Notes: a model not told the origin generated them from the letters alone. 22,117 nucleotides of DNA from CAYTOJ01 sp964439415 (GCA_964439415.1 CAYTOJ010000017.1:1-22117), one strand, 5' to 3'; counted from the first letter of the stretch, positions 15,447-22,063 are shown. Numbers and translations: made by a program.

Positions 15447-16364
15447 ATGTCTATTATTAAAGGAACTGGTGGGAATGACGTTCTGACTGGGACAAATGCT
15501 TCTGATTCAATTTATGGAGGTGCGGGAAATGATGTAATATATGGAATGGGCGGGAACTTCGATACAATAGGCGGTGGTATCGGTAATGACCATATAACAG
15601 ATATTGGCAGCTATAATACGCTAAATGGCAATACAGGTAATGATTATCTAGAAATTCTGGGAGGCAGTAATAATATTCTGAATGGTGGAAGCGGCAATGA
15701 TTATCTGTATAATTATCTTGCAGTTAATTCCACATTAAATGGTGGTGATGGAGATGATCATATAGTGTTGTATGTTGATGCATTTGCGTATAACAGCAGC
15801 AGCACGGTTAGCGGTGGAGCAGGTAACGATTTTATAGAGGATTTTTACGGCAATAATGTTATTGCTGGTAATTCCGGCAATGATACAATTCGTTCAGTTT
15901 CCTCAAGCTATGTTACATCCGATACAATCGATGGTGGAACTGGCCATGATTATATAGATGTATCAGGCAGTCTGAAAACCATATTGGCTTTTGGTGGTGC
16001 AGATAATGACATCATCTATGGATCTGGTGGTAAAGATACTATATCGGGAGGACTAGGTAGCGATATAATATGTGGTGGATTTGGTAATGATATATTATAT
16101 GGCAATACAGAGTCTTCTACTGATAGAATGAGAGACACCTTTATATTAAAAGCACAGGATAGCACACAGCAGGATACCATAGGGAAATTTGAACATGGCG
16201 TTGATAAAGTGCGGTTCGACTCCACTGTAGCGTGGAAAACCATCTGGAGTGATGCAGCCAATACATATTTCCAGTATGGCTTTAGTGGTCAGCGCGGCGT
16301 GTCACAAATCACCTTCCTCGGCACAAACAACGTAACAGAGGCAATTGATTTCATATTTGCTTAA
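15447..16364 (+). CDS. Secreted RTX-type calcium-binding repeat protein, no catalytic domain
   Basis: The 305-aa protein consists almost entirely of glycine-aspartate repeats of the GGxGNDxI type (for example GGAGNDVIYG, GGSGNDYLYN, GGAGNDFIED, GGFGNDILYG). The last 80 residues (MRDTFILKAQDSTQQDTIGK onwards) resemble the C-terminal region after the repeats in serralysin-like exoproteins, which directs type I secretion. There is no N-terminal signal peptide, as expected for this route, and no enzyme domain. CGGAG lies 7 nt upstream of the start. Composition is AT-rich compared with flanking genes. No type I transporter genes are in the window. It may act as an adhesin, surface-layer component or matrix protein; the role is not determinable here. 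Confidence 0.88.
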   Translation: MSIIKGTGGNDVLTGTNASDSIYGGAGNDVIYGMGGNFDTIGGGIGNDHITDIGSYNTLNGNTGNDYLEILGGSNNILNGGSGNDYLYNYLAVNSTLNGGDGDDHIVLYVDAFAYNSSSTVSGGAGNDFIEDFYGNNVIAGNSGNDTIRSVSSSYVTSDTIDGGTGHDYIDVSGSLKTILAFGGADNDIIYGSGGKDTISGGLGSDIICGGFGNDILYGNTESSTDRMRDTFILKAQDSTQQDTIGKFEHGVDKVRFDSTVAWKTIWSDAANTYFQYGFSGQRGVSQITFLGTNNVTEAIDFIFA

Positions 16365-16381
16365 TCCGCAGGCCAAATGAG

Positions 16382-16404
16382 GGGGGCTGAAAAGCCCCCT
16401 TAAA
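16382..16404. terminator. Terminator hairpin between convergent genes
   Basis: GGGGGCT (16382-16388) and AGCCCCC (16393-16399) pair perfectly around a GAAA tetraloop, followed by TTAAAAT. It lies between the stop of the RTX gene and the 3' end of rfbA, which converge. The stem is strong but the T-tract is poor on both strands. Confidence 0.7.
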
Positions 16405-16409
16405 ATATC

Positions 16410-17273
16410 CTACCCCTTCAAAACGCTTTGCAGGTATACGCCGTAGTCGTTTTTATAACGGCTGGCGAGGGTTTGGAATTGTTCTTCAGTGATGAAGTTC
16501 TTGCGTAAGGAAATTTCCTCAATACAGGCGATTTTAAGCCCCTGCCGCGCCTCCACAGTTTGCACGAAATGCGCCGCCTGAATCAGTGAATCTGGCGTTC
16601 CGGTATCCAGCCAGGCCACGCCGCGCCCCAGCAGCTTTACATTTAAATTGCCTTTATCCAGGTACACCCGATTGGCATCAGTTATTTCAAGCTCACCCCG
16701 GGGGGATGGTTTTAAGGATTTAGCGATTTTCACAATATCGTTATCATAAAAATACAGCCCGGTGACTGCCCAGTTGGATTTTGGCTGTTTCGGCTTTTCC
16801 TCCAGACTGATAGCGCGGCCATTTGCATCAAATTCCACCACGCCGTAACGCTCAGGGTCTTTCACATGATAGCCGAACACTACCGCGCCGCTGCTAAGTT
16901 TCGCAGCATCCTCCAGATCGTAACTTAAATTATGGCCGTAAAATATATTATCCCCCAGCACCAGGCAGACGGGGCTGTTACCCAGAAATTCATCCCCCAG
17001 AATAAAAGCCTGCGCCAACCCGTCCGGGCTTGGTTGTTCCTTATATGATATCTCCAGGCCAAGTTCTGCGCCACTTCCCAGCAGGTCGCGGATGAGTGGC
17101 AGGTCACGCGGGGTTGAGATAATAAGTATCTCCCGTATCCCCGCCAGCATCAGGATGGAAAGGGGATAATAAATCATCGGTTTATCATAAACCGGAAGAA
17201 TCTGCTTGCTGATTGAGCGCGTCATGGGGTAAAGCCGCGTACCGGAACCACCAGCTAAAATTATGCCTTTCAT
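16410..17273 (-). CDS. rfbA: Glucose-1-phosphate thymidylyltransferase
   Basis: RfbA makes dTDP-glucose from dTTP and glucose-1-phosphate, the first step of dTDP-rhamnose synthesis for O-antigen or other surface glycans. The 287-aa protein has the nucleotide-binding loop GGSGTRLYPMTRSISKQ (residues 8-24) and the substrate motifs PVYDKPMIYYPL, EQPSPDGLAQAF, LGDNIFY and VTGLYFYDNDIV. Length is normal for the family. rfbB, rfbC and rfbD are not adjacent, so the pathway genes must be dispersed or absent. The start is ATG 17273. Confidence 0.95.
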   Translation of the reverse strand: MKGIILAGGSGTRLYPMTRSISKQILPVYDKPMIYYPLSILMLAGIREILIISTPRDLPLIRDLLGSGAELGLEISYKEQPSPDGLAQAFILGDEFLGNSPVCLVLGDNIFYGHNLSYDLEDAAKLSSGAVVFGYHVKDPERYGVVEFDANGRAISLEEKPKQPKSNWAVTGLYFYDNDIVKIAKSLKPSPRGELEITDANRVYLDKGNLNVKLLGRGVAWLDTGTPDSLIQAAHFVQTVEARQGLKIACIEEISLRKNFITEEQFQTLASRYKNDYGVYLQSVLKG

Positions 17274-17373
17274 AAATAACCACTTAATATTTTTTAATAA
17301 ACCTTGCCTAGCAGATTAATCTGGCTTGGCAATTAAAATATCTATATTTATAATAAGGTTATGAGCAGATTCT

Positions 17374-17505
17374 GTAATTGCCCAGGTGTTGGTACTACCT
17401 CTCGGCTTCCCCCACCGGGCACAAAGGGGGCTAGGGGGGGGCATCTTTCTTTATTAGGTAGTATCAACACATTCTCCACCTCTAATCCTCTTTTATGCCT
17501 GGTGG
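17374..17505 (+). repeat. Palindromic element, copy A (truncated), directly upstream of ruvX
   Basis: The left end (GTAATTGCCCAGGTGTTGG) and the core (CCCCCACCGGGCACAAAGG, then GGGGCTAGGGGGGG) match the element inside ruvX in the same order and orientation. GTGTTGGTACTACCT and AGGTAGTATCAACAC form an internal 15-bp inverted repeat with one mismatch. The right terminal repeat present in the in-gene copy is missing; similarity fades near 17505, eight bases before the ruvX start. The ruvX ribosome binding region (GGTGGGG) therefore comes from this repeat. Confidence 0.82.
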
Positions 17506-17512
17506 GGCGTAG

Positions 17513-18127
17513 TTGAGCAGATTATTAGGGCTGGATGTAGGGCGCAAGACCATAGGCATAGCACTCTCTGACACTGGCCGGACTATAGCCTCGCCGCTAA
17601 AACTGATAACCCGCAGTAAAATGGAGCGGGACTTCTCGGAAATAGCGGCCTTAATTCAGCAGCATGACATAAGCCGGGTGGTGATTGGCCTGCCGCTGCA
17701 CATGAACGGCGGGGAGAGCGAAATGAGCCATTATGTAAGGGATTTTGGCAGTAAGCTTGAAGCAAGCCTGAACAAGGAACGTAACTACCCAGGTGTTGGC
17801 ACGAACTCTCAGCTTCCCCCACCGGGCACAAAGGGGGCTAGGGGGGGGAACCTTTCTTCTTATCCTAGTACCAACACATTCCCCCCCCTTAATCCCCCTT
17901 TGCCTGCTGTGGAGGAGACAAGCAACGTACATCCAGGTAAGCAGACCTGGGGAGTTACCAAAGAACAGGGATTTATAGCATATTGGGATGAACGGCTTTC
18001 AACCGCAGCGGTATTCCGGGCAATAACTGCGGCTGAGATGTCCTTCAAGCGGCGCGCTGAGGTGAAGGACAAAATGGCCGCCAGTTTTATCCTGCAAGGC
18101 TACCTGGACTGGCTGAAGAATAATTGA
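17513..18127 (+). CDS. ruvX: RuvX/YqgF RNase H-fold protein (16S rRNA processing nuclease) with a 62-residue in-frame insertion
   Basis: YqgF-family proteins have an RNase H-like fold and take part in 5' processing of 16S rRNA. TTG 17513 begins MSRLLGLDVGRKTIGIALSD, the conserved N-terminus with its catalytic Asp8. VVIGLPLHMNG and, near the C-terminus, WDERLSTAAVFRA and RRAEVKDKMAASFILQGYLD complete the family signature. The protein is 204 aa, against about 140 for relatives. The extra residues lie between LEASLNKE and QGFIAYWDERLST and are encoded by a palindromic element (17781-17958 plus flanking duplication). Without the 62 codons the protein would be 142 aa and continuous. The insert is rich in Pro, Gly, Asn, Ser and Thr, so it is probably a disordered surface loop just before the active-site strand. 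Activity may or may not be kept. Confidence 0.93.
   Translation: MSRLLGLDVGRKTIGIALSDTGRTIASPLKLITRSKMERDFSEIAALIQQHDISRVVIGLPLHMNGGESEMSHYVRDFGSKLEASLNKERNYPGVGTNSQLPPPGTKGARGGNLSSYPSTNTFPPLNPPLPAVEETSNVHPGKQTWGVTKEQGFIAYWDERLSTAAVFRAITAAEMSFKRRAEVKDKMAASFILQGYLDWLKNN
17781..17958 (+). mobile_element. Palindromic element, copy B, inserted in frame within ruvX
   Basis: The ends GTAACTACCCAGGT (17781-17794) and ACCTGGGGAGTTAC (17945-17958) are inverted repeats matching at 13 of 14 positions. The interior contains a second long imperfect palindrome, with CCACCGGGCACAAAGGGGG opposite the complement of CCCCCTTTGCCTGCTGTGG. The flanks CAAGGAAC (17773-17780) and CAAAGAAC (17959-17966) look like an 8-bp target duplication with one change. 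Element plus one duplication is 186 bp, exactly 62 codons, and reads through without a stop. No transposase is encoded, so it would be non-autonomous. It resembles Rickettsia palindromic elements in behaviour. Confidence 0.85.
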
Positions 18128-18146
18128 TAATGCTATGCATTACAGC

Positions 18147-18212
18147 ATGATTATAAATGACATTCGGAAAGCTAATAAAAGGGAGGTTGCGCAGTATGAG
18201 AAAGAACAATGA
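18147..18212 (+). pseudogene. C-terminal remnant of a BrnT-family toxin
   Basis: This short frame reads MIINDIRKANKREVAQYEKEQ before TGA. It resembles the usual end of BrnT toxins (IISARKAxxRExxxYE), which inhibit translation as RNases. The body of the toxin is missing: the frame runs back into the 3' end of ruvX with no BrnT-like sequence. Its TGA overlaps the ATG of the BrnA-like gene (ATGA), the normal arrangement for brnT-brnA pairs. The match rests on about 15 residues, and it has one extra residue compared with the usual motif, so it is likely but not certain. Confidence 0.5.
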
Positions 18213-18445
18213 TAACCCCTGAGTGGACAGAACAGGATTTTAAACTCTCCAAGCGGCTTGATGATATGCCGGAAGATATGCAGACACTTTTAAGAAAAAT
18301 TGGTCGGCCAAAATCTGAGCATCCAAAACAACAGATTACACTGCGGCTATCAGCGGATATTGTAAAGCACCTTAAAAGTAGTGAGGCGTATATGCCTAAG
18401 GTGGAAGCACTCCTGCGTCAGGGGATTGAGCAGGGGAAGCTGTAG
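18209..18445 (+). CDS. brnA: BrnA-family antitoxin, orphan
   Basis: BrnA antitoxins bind BrnT and repress their own operon through a ribbon-helix-helix-like domain. The 78-aa frame contains the family stretches PEWTEQDFKLSKRL, KIGRPKSEHPKQQITLRLSADIV and VEALLRQGIEQG. The start ATG 18209 overlaps the stop of the BrnT remnant by four bases. Another possible start, ATG 18195, has a better ribosome binding site (GGGAGG) and reads MRKNNDNP before a stop; deleting one C from the following CCCC run would join it to EWTEQDF and give NDNPEWT, common in BrnA proteins. The gene may therefore have lost its original N-terminus by a frameshift. With no intact toxin beside it, it is probably a relic or a stand-alone regulator. 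Confidence 0.8.
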   Translation: MITPEWTEQDFKLSKRLDDMPEDMQTLLRKIGRPKSEHPKQQITLRLSADIVKHLKSSEAYMPKVEALLRQGIEQGKL

Positions 18446-18456
18446 AATGTCCCCAT

Positions 18457-18942
18457 TCAAATAGTCTTCGTGTAAGTCACAAACAGCAGGGTGAAGAGGC
18501 GGCGGGCGGTTTCCCAGTCCAGCTCTACCTTGGATTCCAGCATTTCAATCAGCTTGTCTGCCGCCTCATTATGCAGGCCGCGCCGCCCCATATCTATAGC
18601 TTCCAGCTTGGCAGTGTTGCCGGTTTTTACCGCCTCGAAATAACTTTCGCAGATAATGCGGTAATCCTTGATGAGTGGCCGCAGCGTTTGCAGCGCCAGG
18701 GTCAGTTCAATCGAATTACCGCTGGGCGTGGATGTTATCAGCAGCCTGAAGCGGCTCTCCAGAATGCTGACTTTAAGGTCATAGGGGCCTGAGTCAGAAT
18801 TCAGCAGGTTAAAGGTATTTTCATGCAGAAGCTCAGTAATGGCGGATATTCTCTCGCTTTCCATCTCCGGGCTTAAAACGGCATCCGGCGCGGTAGCCAG
18901 TTCGATGCTTACCAGGCGGCGATTATCTTCCCCCCCGCTCAT
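18457..18942 (-). CDS. UPF0262 family protein (alphaproteobacterial, function unknown)
   Basis: The 161-aa protein matches the UPF0262 family, found mainly in alphaproteobacteria. Visible hallmarks are SPEMESERISAITELLHENTF, GPYDLKVSILESRF, LRPLIKDYRIICESYFEAVK, the strongly conserved EAIDMGRRGLHNEAADKLIE and a final DWETARRLFTLLFV. It has no signal peptide or membrane segment. Its ATG overlaps the recN stop by four bases (ATGA), so it is the last gene of the sspB-cpaA-recN operon. The biochemical role of the family is not known to me. Confidence 0.92.
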   Translation of the reverse strand: MSGGEDNRRLVSIELATAPDAVLSPEMESERISAITELLHENTFNLLNSDSGPYDLKVSILESRFRLLITSTPSGNSIELTLALQTLRPLIKDYRIICESYFEAVKTGNTAKLEAIDMGRRGLHNEAADKLIEMLESKVELDWETARRLFTLLFVTYTKTI

Positions 18943-20594
18943 GCTTGAGGCTCCAGCAGCCGGGCAGCCGCCGCTTTAGCTTCCCGCGTGACAGTTGAGC
19001 CGGAGAGCATCTGCGCAATCTCATTCCCCCGCTCCTGCGCATTGAGTTTAGTGATGTGGGATACAAATCCCCCGCCCTGCTGCGCCTTCGCAACCCGCAG
19101 ATGGTTATGCCCCTTCGCCGCCACCTGCGGCTGGTGCGTCACTGCTATTATCTGCCGCTGTGTGCTTAAAGTCTCCAGCCGCGCACCTATTGAGTCGGCA
19201 ACGGCACCGGAAAGCCCTGAATCTATTTCATCAAAAATCATCACCGGGGCGGATGCGATTCCCGCCAGCGCGGATTTCAGCGCCAGCATCAGGCGCGATA
19301 GTTCTCCGCCGGATGCTATGCGGCTGATATCCTGTAACGGCGCGCCGGGGATTGTCGCGGCCTGAAAGTTTATATCGTCCATTCCGCTCTCGCCCCAGTT
19401 TTCCTCCCGCCGTAAGGTTAACTGGATTTTGAATAGTGCCCTCTCCATTTTAAGGAAGCTAAGCTCCTTCATGATTAGCTTCTCCAGCTTTGCGGCTTCC
19501 CTGGCACGTTTTGCTGATAAGTTAGCGGCGGCTTTTTTGTATCTGTCAGCCGCTTCCGCCTCAGCCGCCTGCTGTGCACTTAAAACCTCCGTGCTTTGCT
19601 CAGCGAACTTTAGTTTTTCATCCATATCAGCCAGCAGGTTGTGAAGTTCACCGGCAGGAACGCCATATTTTCTGGCGGCGGCACGCAGGCTGTGCAGGTG
19701 CTCATCCAGTTGTTCAAAATAGCTTTCATCCGCGCCTTCATCAATAAAGCTGCTTAAGGCAGACTCTACTTCTCCGGTTTCCTGAATCGCCCGCTCCAGG
19801 GTTTGAATCACAGACCCGAACTCTTCAGCACCTAATCGCAGAAGTATTTTCTGCGCGCTGGCAAGGGCTGAATAAACTTTTGCCCCGCCCTGAATTTCCC
19901 GCAGGGCTTTACTGGCTGCATCCAATAGTTTTCTGCGGCTCTGCAAACTGATTTTCCTGTTCAGGATTTCGTTTTCCTCATCAGGCTTTGCATCCAGCTT
20001 TGTCAGTTCATCACGGGCAAAAGTGAGGTATTCCTGCTCGCGCTCCATAGCTTTTATCTGCGCTATCGTTGCAATAAGCTTCTCACGAGCTTCTTTCCAT
20101 TCCTTAGAAGCTTTGGCTACTGCCTGTTTTTCCGGGAGTGTTCCGGCGTATTCATCCAGCGCGTCCATTTGCGCGGGCGGTGATGATATAGTCTGCTGTT
20201 CATGCTGGCCGTGCATTTCCGCCAGCAGCAGCCCCAGTTCCCGCAGCAGGGTTATGGTTGCGGGTGCATCGTTCACATAGGCGCGGCTTTTTCCATCGGC
20301 ATTGATTACCCGGCGCAGAACCAGATCATCCTCCAGCGGAATGCCGCGACTCTCCAGAAATTGCTGTGCTTTCTCGTTACCATCCAGACTGAAAACACCG
20401 CTGACCATTCCCTGACTCTGGCCGCTGCGCACCAGGCCGCTTTCTGCTTTCTCCCCCAAGAGGAGTGCCAGAGAATCCAGCAGCACTGATTTGCCTGATC
20501 CTGTCTCCCCGGTAATAACATTAAAACCGGGGGAGAAGTCAGCTCTCGCTTCCTCCATAATTACAATGTTTTTAATCAGCAGACTTTTCAGCAT
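18939..20594 (-). CDS. recN: DNA repair protein RecN (SMC-like ATPase)
   Basis: RecN is an SMC-like ATPase that acts early in recombinational repair of double-strand breaks. The 551-aa frame has Walker A GETGSGKS (residues 29-36), long alpha-helical coiled-coil segments between about 150 and 380 split by a central region, the ABC signature SRIASGGELSRLMLAL and Walker B VMIFDEIDSGLSGAVADSIG. It ends with the HQPQVAAKGHNHLRVAK region and a short tail. Length is normal. It starts 4 nt after the stop of the prepilin peptidase gene and overlaps the UPF0262 gene, so it sits within a four-gene operon. No LexA-type operator was identified for it. Confidence 0.97.
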   Translation of the reverse strand: MLKSLLIKNIVIMEEARADFSPGFNVITGETGSGKSVLLDSLALLLGEKAESGLVRSGQSQGMVSGVFSLDGNEKAQQFLESRGIPLEDDLVLRRVINADGKSRAYVNDAPATITLLRELGLLLAEMHGQHEQQTISSPPAQMDALDEYAGTLPEKQAVAKASKEWKEAREKLIATIAQIKAMEREQEYLTFARDELTKLDAKPDEENEILNRKISLQSRRKLLDAASKALREIQGGAKVYSALASAQKILLRLGAEEFGSVIQTLERAIQETGEVESALSSFIDEGADESYFEQLDEHLHSLRAAARKYGVPAGELHNLLADMDEKLKFAEQSTEVLSAQQAAEAEAADRYKKAAANLSAKRAREAAKLEKLIMKELSFLKMERALFKIQLTLRREENWGESGMDDINFQAATIPGAPLQDISRIASGGELSRLMLALKSALAGIASAPVMIFDEIDSGLSGAVADSIGARLETLSTQRQIIAVTHQPQVAAKGHNHLRVAKAQQGGGFVSHITKLNAQERGNEIAQMLSGSTVTREAKAAAARLLEPQA

Positions 20595-20598
20595 ATAA

Positions 20599-21081
20599 TC
20601 AGTTATGTAAACTCGGCAGATTCTGAGTAATCAGCAGTGTCAGGAACGCCAGTGCTATGGCTATGCCATAAGGCACAGGCTGGCCTTTGCGCAGCAACCT
20701 CGGCAGGCTAGCTGATGAGCGCTTTATCCGCCGTATAATTAACAATAAAATGGTAAGCACCCCGCCGATAATAGCCGTGAGAAATATAAAATCCAGCAGG
20801 GTTTCCAGGCCGGTCCAAAGCGCAAGGGCTGAGATAAGCTTAACATCCCCCCCGCCCATGATGCGCAGGATAAATATCAGATAACCAACGGCGAAGCAGC
20901 CAAGCCCTGCATATATTCCTGATAATAAATTAATGCGCCCCGGCAACAGGAAAAAAGCCATGAAATATAGAAGTATAACTGCCAACACTGTCCAGTTCGG
21001 AATTATATATCTGCGCGCATCAGTAATCAGTGCCGTTGATACCAGCAGCCCCAGGATGACCTGGAAAACGGGTATAATCAA
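20599..21081 (-). CDS. cpaA: CpaA-like prepilin peptidase (A24 family, no methylase domain)
   Basis: Type IV prepilin peptidases cut the leader of pilins in the inner membrane. The 160-aa protein is mostly hydrophobic, with about six membrane spans. It carries both catalytic aspartates in their motifs: Asp21 in TDARRYIIPN and Asp79 in GGGDVKL. It lacks the N-terminal cysteine-rich methylase domain of PilD, which fits the small CpaA/TadV enzymes of Tad pili. The start is TTG 21081, overlapping the sspB stop (TTGA). No pilin or cpa genes are nearby, so the substrate is unknown. Confidence 0.9.
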   Translation of the reverse strand: MIIPVFQVILGLLVSTALITDARRYIIPNWTVLAVILLYFMAFFLLPGRINLLSGIYAGLGCFAVGYLIFILRIMGGGDVKLISALALWTGLETLLDFIFLTAIIGGVLTILLLIIRRIKRSSASLPRLLRKGQPVPYGIAIALAFLTLLITQNLPSLHN

Positions 21082-21551
21082 CCCTTGCCCTTCCTGAAGG
21101 AATCGAGACTGATGATCTTGGCGGTTTTCTCACCACCTCGTATTTCCTGTAGTTCCAACTGGCCGGAATCATCGTGCGCCGCCGCTGTGGCAGGGGAGGT
21201 TACCTGCTGAAGTTGCAGACCAAATTTTATGCTTGGATCTACAAATGAAGTAATTGCCGCGAATGGGACAATAAGTTTTTCCCTGATTTTGTTAAAACTC
21301 AAAACAATACTGAAGGTTTTTTCCTCAACTTTCAGGTTCCAGTACTGGTGCTGAAGTACTATTGTCATTTCCTCAGGATATTTCTCCTTAAGGTGGTCGG
21401 CGATAAGCAGGCCAGGAAAATCAGTGCGGAAGGTAACATATAAATGATGCTCGCCCGGCAAACCCTGATTCTGCGCCATTTTCAAAACATCCCGGATAAC
21501 GCCGCGCAGCGCAGTGTCTATCAACCTGGAATAGCCTATTAAATCTTCCAT
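21078..21551 (-). CDS. sspB: SspB-alpha, adaptor of the ClpXP protease
   Basis: SspB brings ssrA-tagged and other substrates to ClpXP. The 157-aa protein has the alphaproteobacterial form: YSRLIDTALRGVIRDVL, GLPGEHHLYVTFRTDFPG, the very conserved EKYPEEMTIVLQHQYWNL, and VPFAAITSFVDPSIKFGLQL. A flexible linker of about 30 residues leads to the C-terminal ClpX-tethering tail AKIISLDSFRKGKG. The start ATG 21551 has AGGAA about 5 nt upstream. It is the first gene of the operon with cpaA, recN and the UPF0262 gene. In Caulobacter, ClpXP also degrades CtrA, though that uses other adaptors. Confidence 0.95.
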   Translation of the reverse strand: MEDLIGYSRLIDTALRGVIRDVLKMAQNQGLPGEHHLYVTFRTDFPGLLIADHLKEKYPEEMTIVLQHQYWNLKVEEKTFSIVLSFNKIREKLIVPFAAITSFVDPSIKFGLQLQQVTSPATAAAHDDSGQLELQEIRGGEKTAKIISLDSFRKGKG

Positions 21552-21730
21552 ACTTTTTCCTACTATAACGCTTACATTTTACCTCAGGGAAGTTAAAAGA
21601 AAAGAAATATCACCAAAACTATCGTTAATCAGTGAAATGAGCTGGATTAGATGAAGTGAGCAAGGCAAGGATTATGACGAATGGAACTATACCCCTATCG
21701 CCTAGGGAGTGTGGTTAGATGCTGGTAGTT

Positions 21731-21887
21731 ATACTCCTCTCATTTCAAGAATTGACATCTGGAGCGTAGCGACCTGCGCCTGGCGCTTAAGGGGAAGCTG
21801 TAAGCCGGGTGTGCCCCCCTTAACAAATAAAAGATATACCGCCGGCGTGAAAGAGAAAATTGGAGATCTTCAAACGATAGCGGTATA
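21731..21887 (-). repeat. Dispersed repeat copy R2, inverted relative to R1
   Basis: The reverse complement matches 7031-7178, with identical blocks including TCGTTTGAAGA, GGTATATCTTTTATTT, GCGCAGGTCGCTACGCTCCA and AATTCTTGAAATG. TATACCGCT and GGCGGTATA form an internal inverted pair. A second stem, TTAAGGGG with CCCCTTAA, lies in the part that differs from R1. The GAGGAGTAT end that serves as the methyltransferase ribosome binding site in R1 is kept here, but no start codon follows it. Confidence 0.8.
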
Positions 21888-21916
21888 ATCACAAGGAAGG
21901 AGGTATATTTATGTTC

Positions 21917-21976
21917 TATAGCCGATAACGTAAAATTAGCCCTACTGAAGCTTGTTATAGGCTATACAAGGGCTAA
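21917..21976 (+). ncRNA. Candidate pseudoknotted or switching RNA structure
   Basis: TATAGCC (21917-21923) pairs with GGCTATA (21960-21966), and TTAGCCCT (21936-21943) pairs with AGGGCTAA (21969-21976). The two perfect stems interleave, so they form an H-type pseudoknot or two competing folds. The first strand lies inside a five-codon frame behind a strong AAGGAGGT (21898-21905). No known RNA family was recognised. This is a structural suggestion from pairing alone. Confidence 0.35.
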
Positions 21977-21993
21977 AATGCGTCAGGTGGTGA

Positions 21994-22012
21994 GAACAAA
22001 GAATCTTTGTTC
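21994..22012. repeat. Perfect 8-bp hairpin upstream of tRNA-Thr
   Basis: GAACAAAG and CTTTGTTC pair perfectly around an AAT loop. There is no following T-run, so it is not a classical terminator. It lies just before a possible -35 element (TTGAAA, 22015-22020) of the tRNA promoter. Confidence 0.5.
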
Positions 22013-22014
22013 CC

Positions 22015-22043
22015 TTGAAACTATAGGAAAAGCCAGATAAAAG
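22015..22043 (+). promoter_or_regulatory. Possible promoter of tRNA-Thr
   Basis: TTGAAA at 22015-22020 and TAAAAG at 22038-22043 are separated by 17 bp and lie about 20 bp before the mature tRNA end. The -35 matches sigma-70 consensus at four or five positions, but the -10 is weak. Confidence 0.3.
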
Positions 22044-22063
22044 CGCAGCGATAATTCTGTTTG

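Larger units (their letters stand above)
21552..22063. other. Intergenic region: repeat R2, structured-RNA candidate, tRNA promoter; no protein gene
   Basis: No open frame of more than about 20 codons with a ribosome binding site is seen in these 512 bp. From left to right the region holds the sspB promoter side, an unassigned stretch (21600-21730) with only tiny frames and a weak CCCTA/TAGGG hairpin, repeat R2 (21731-21887), a strong but nearly useless translation start (AAGGAGGT before a five-codon frame, 21911-21928), two interleaved stems, and an 8-bp hairpin just before tRNA-Thr. Confidence 0.6.

Noticed and set aside
17860..18072. Minus-strand and alternative-frame ORFs in and around the ruvX insertion
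   Set aside because: They arise from the palindromic symmetry of the element; only the ruvX frame joins conserved family sequence on both sides.
21600..21730. Small RNA such as 6S, SRP RNA, RNase P or a two-piece tmRNA
   Set aside because: None of the conserved core motifs of these RNAs could be found; only a weak 5-bp hairpin is seen.
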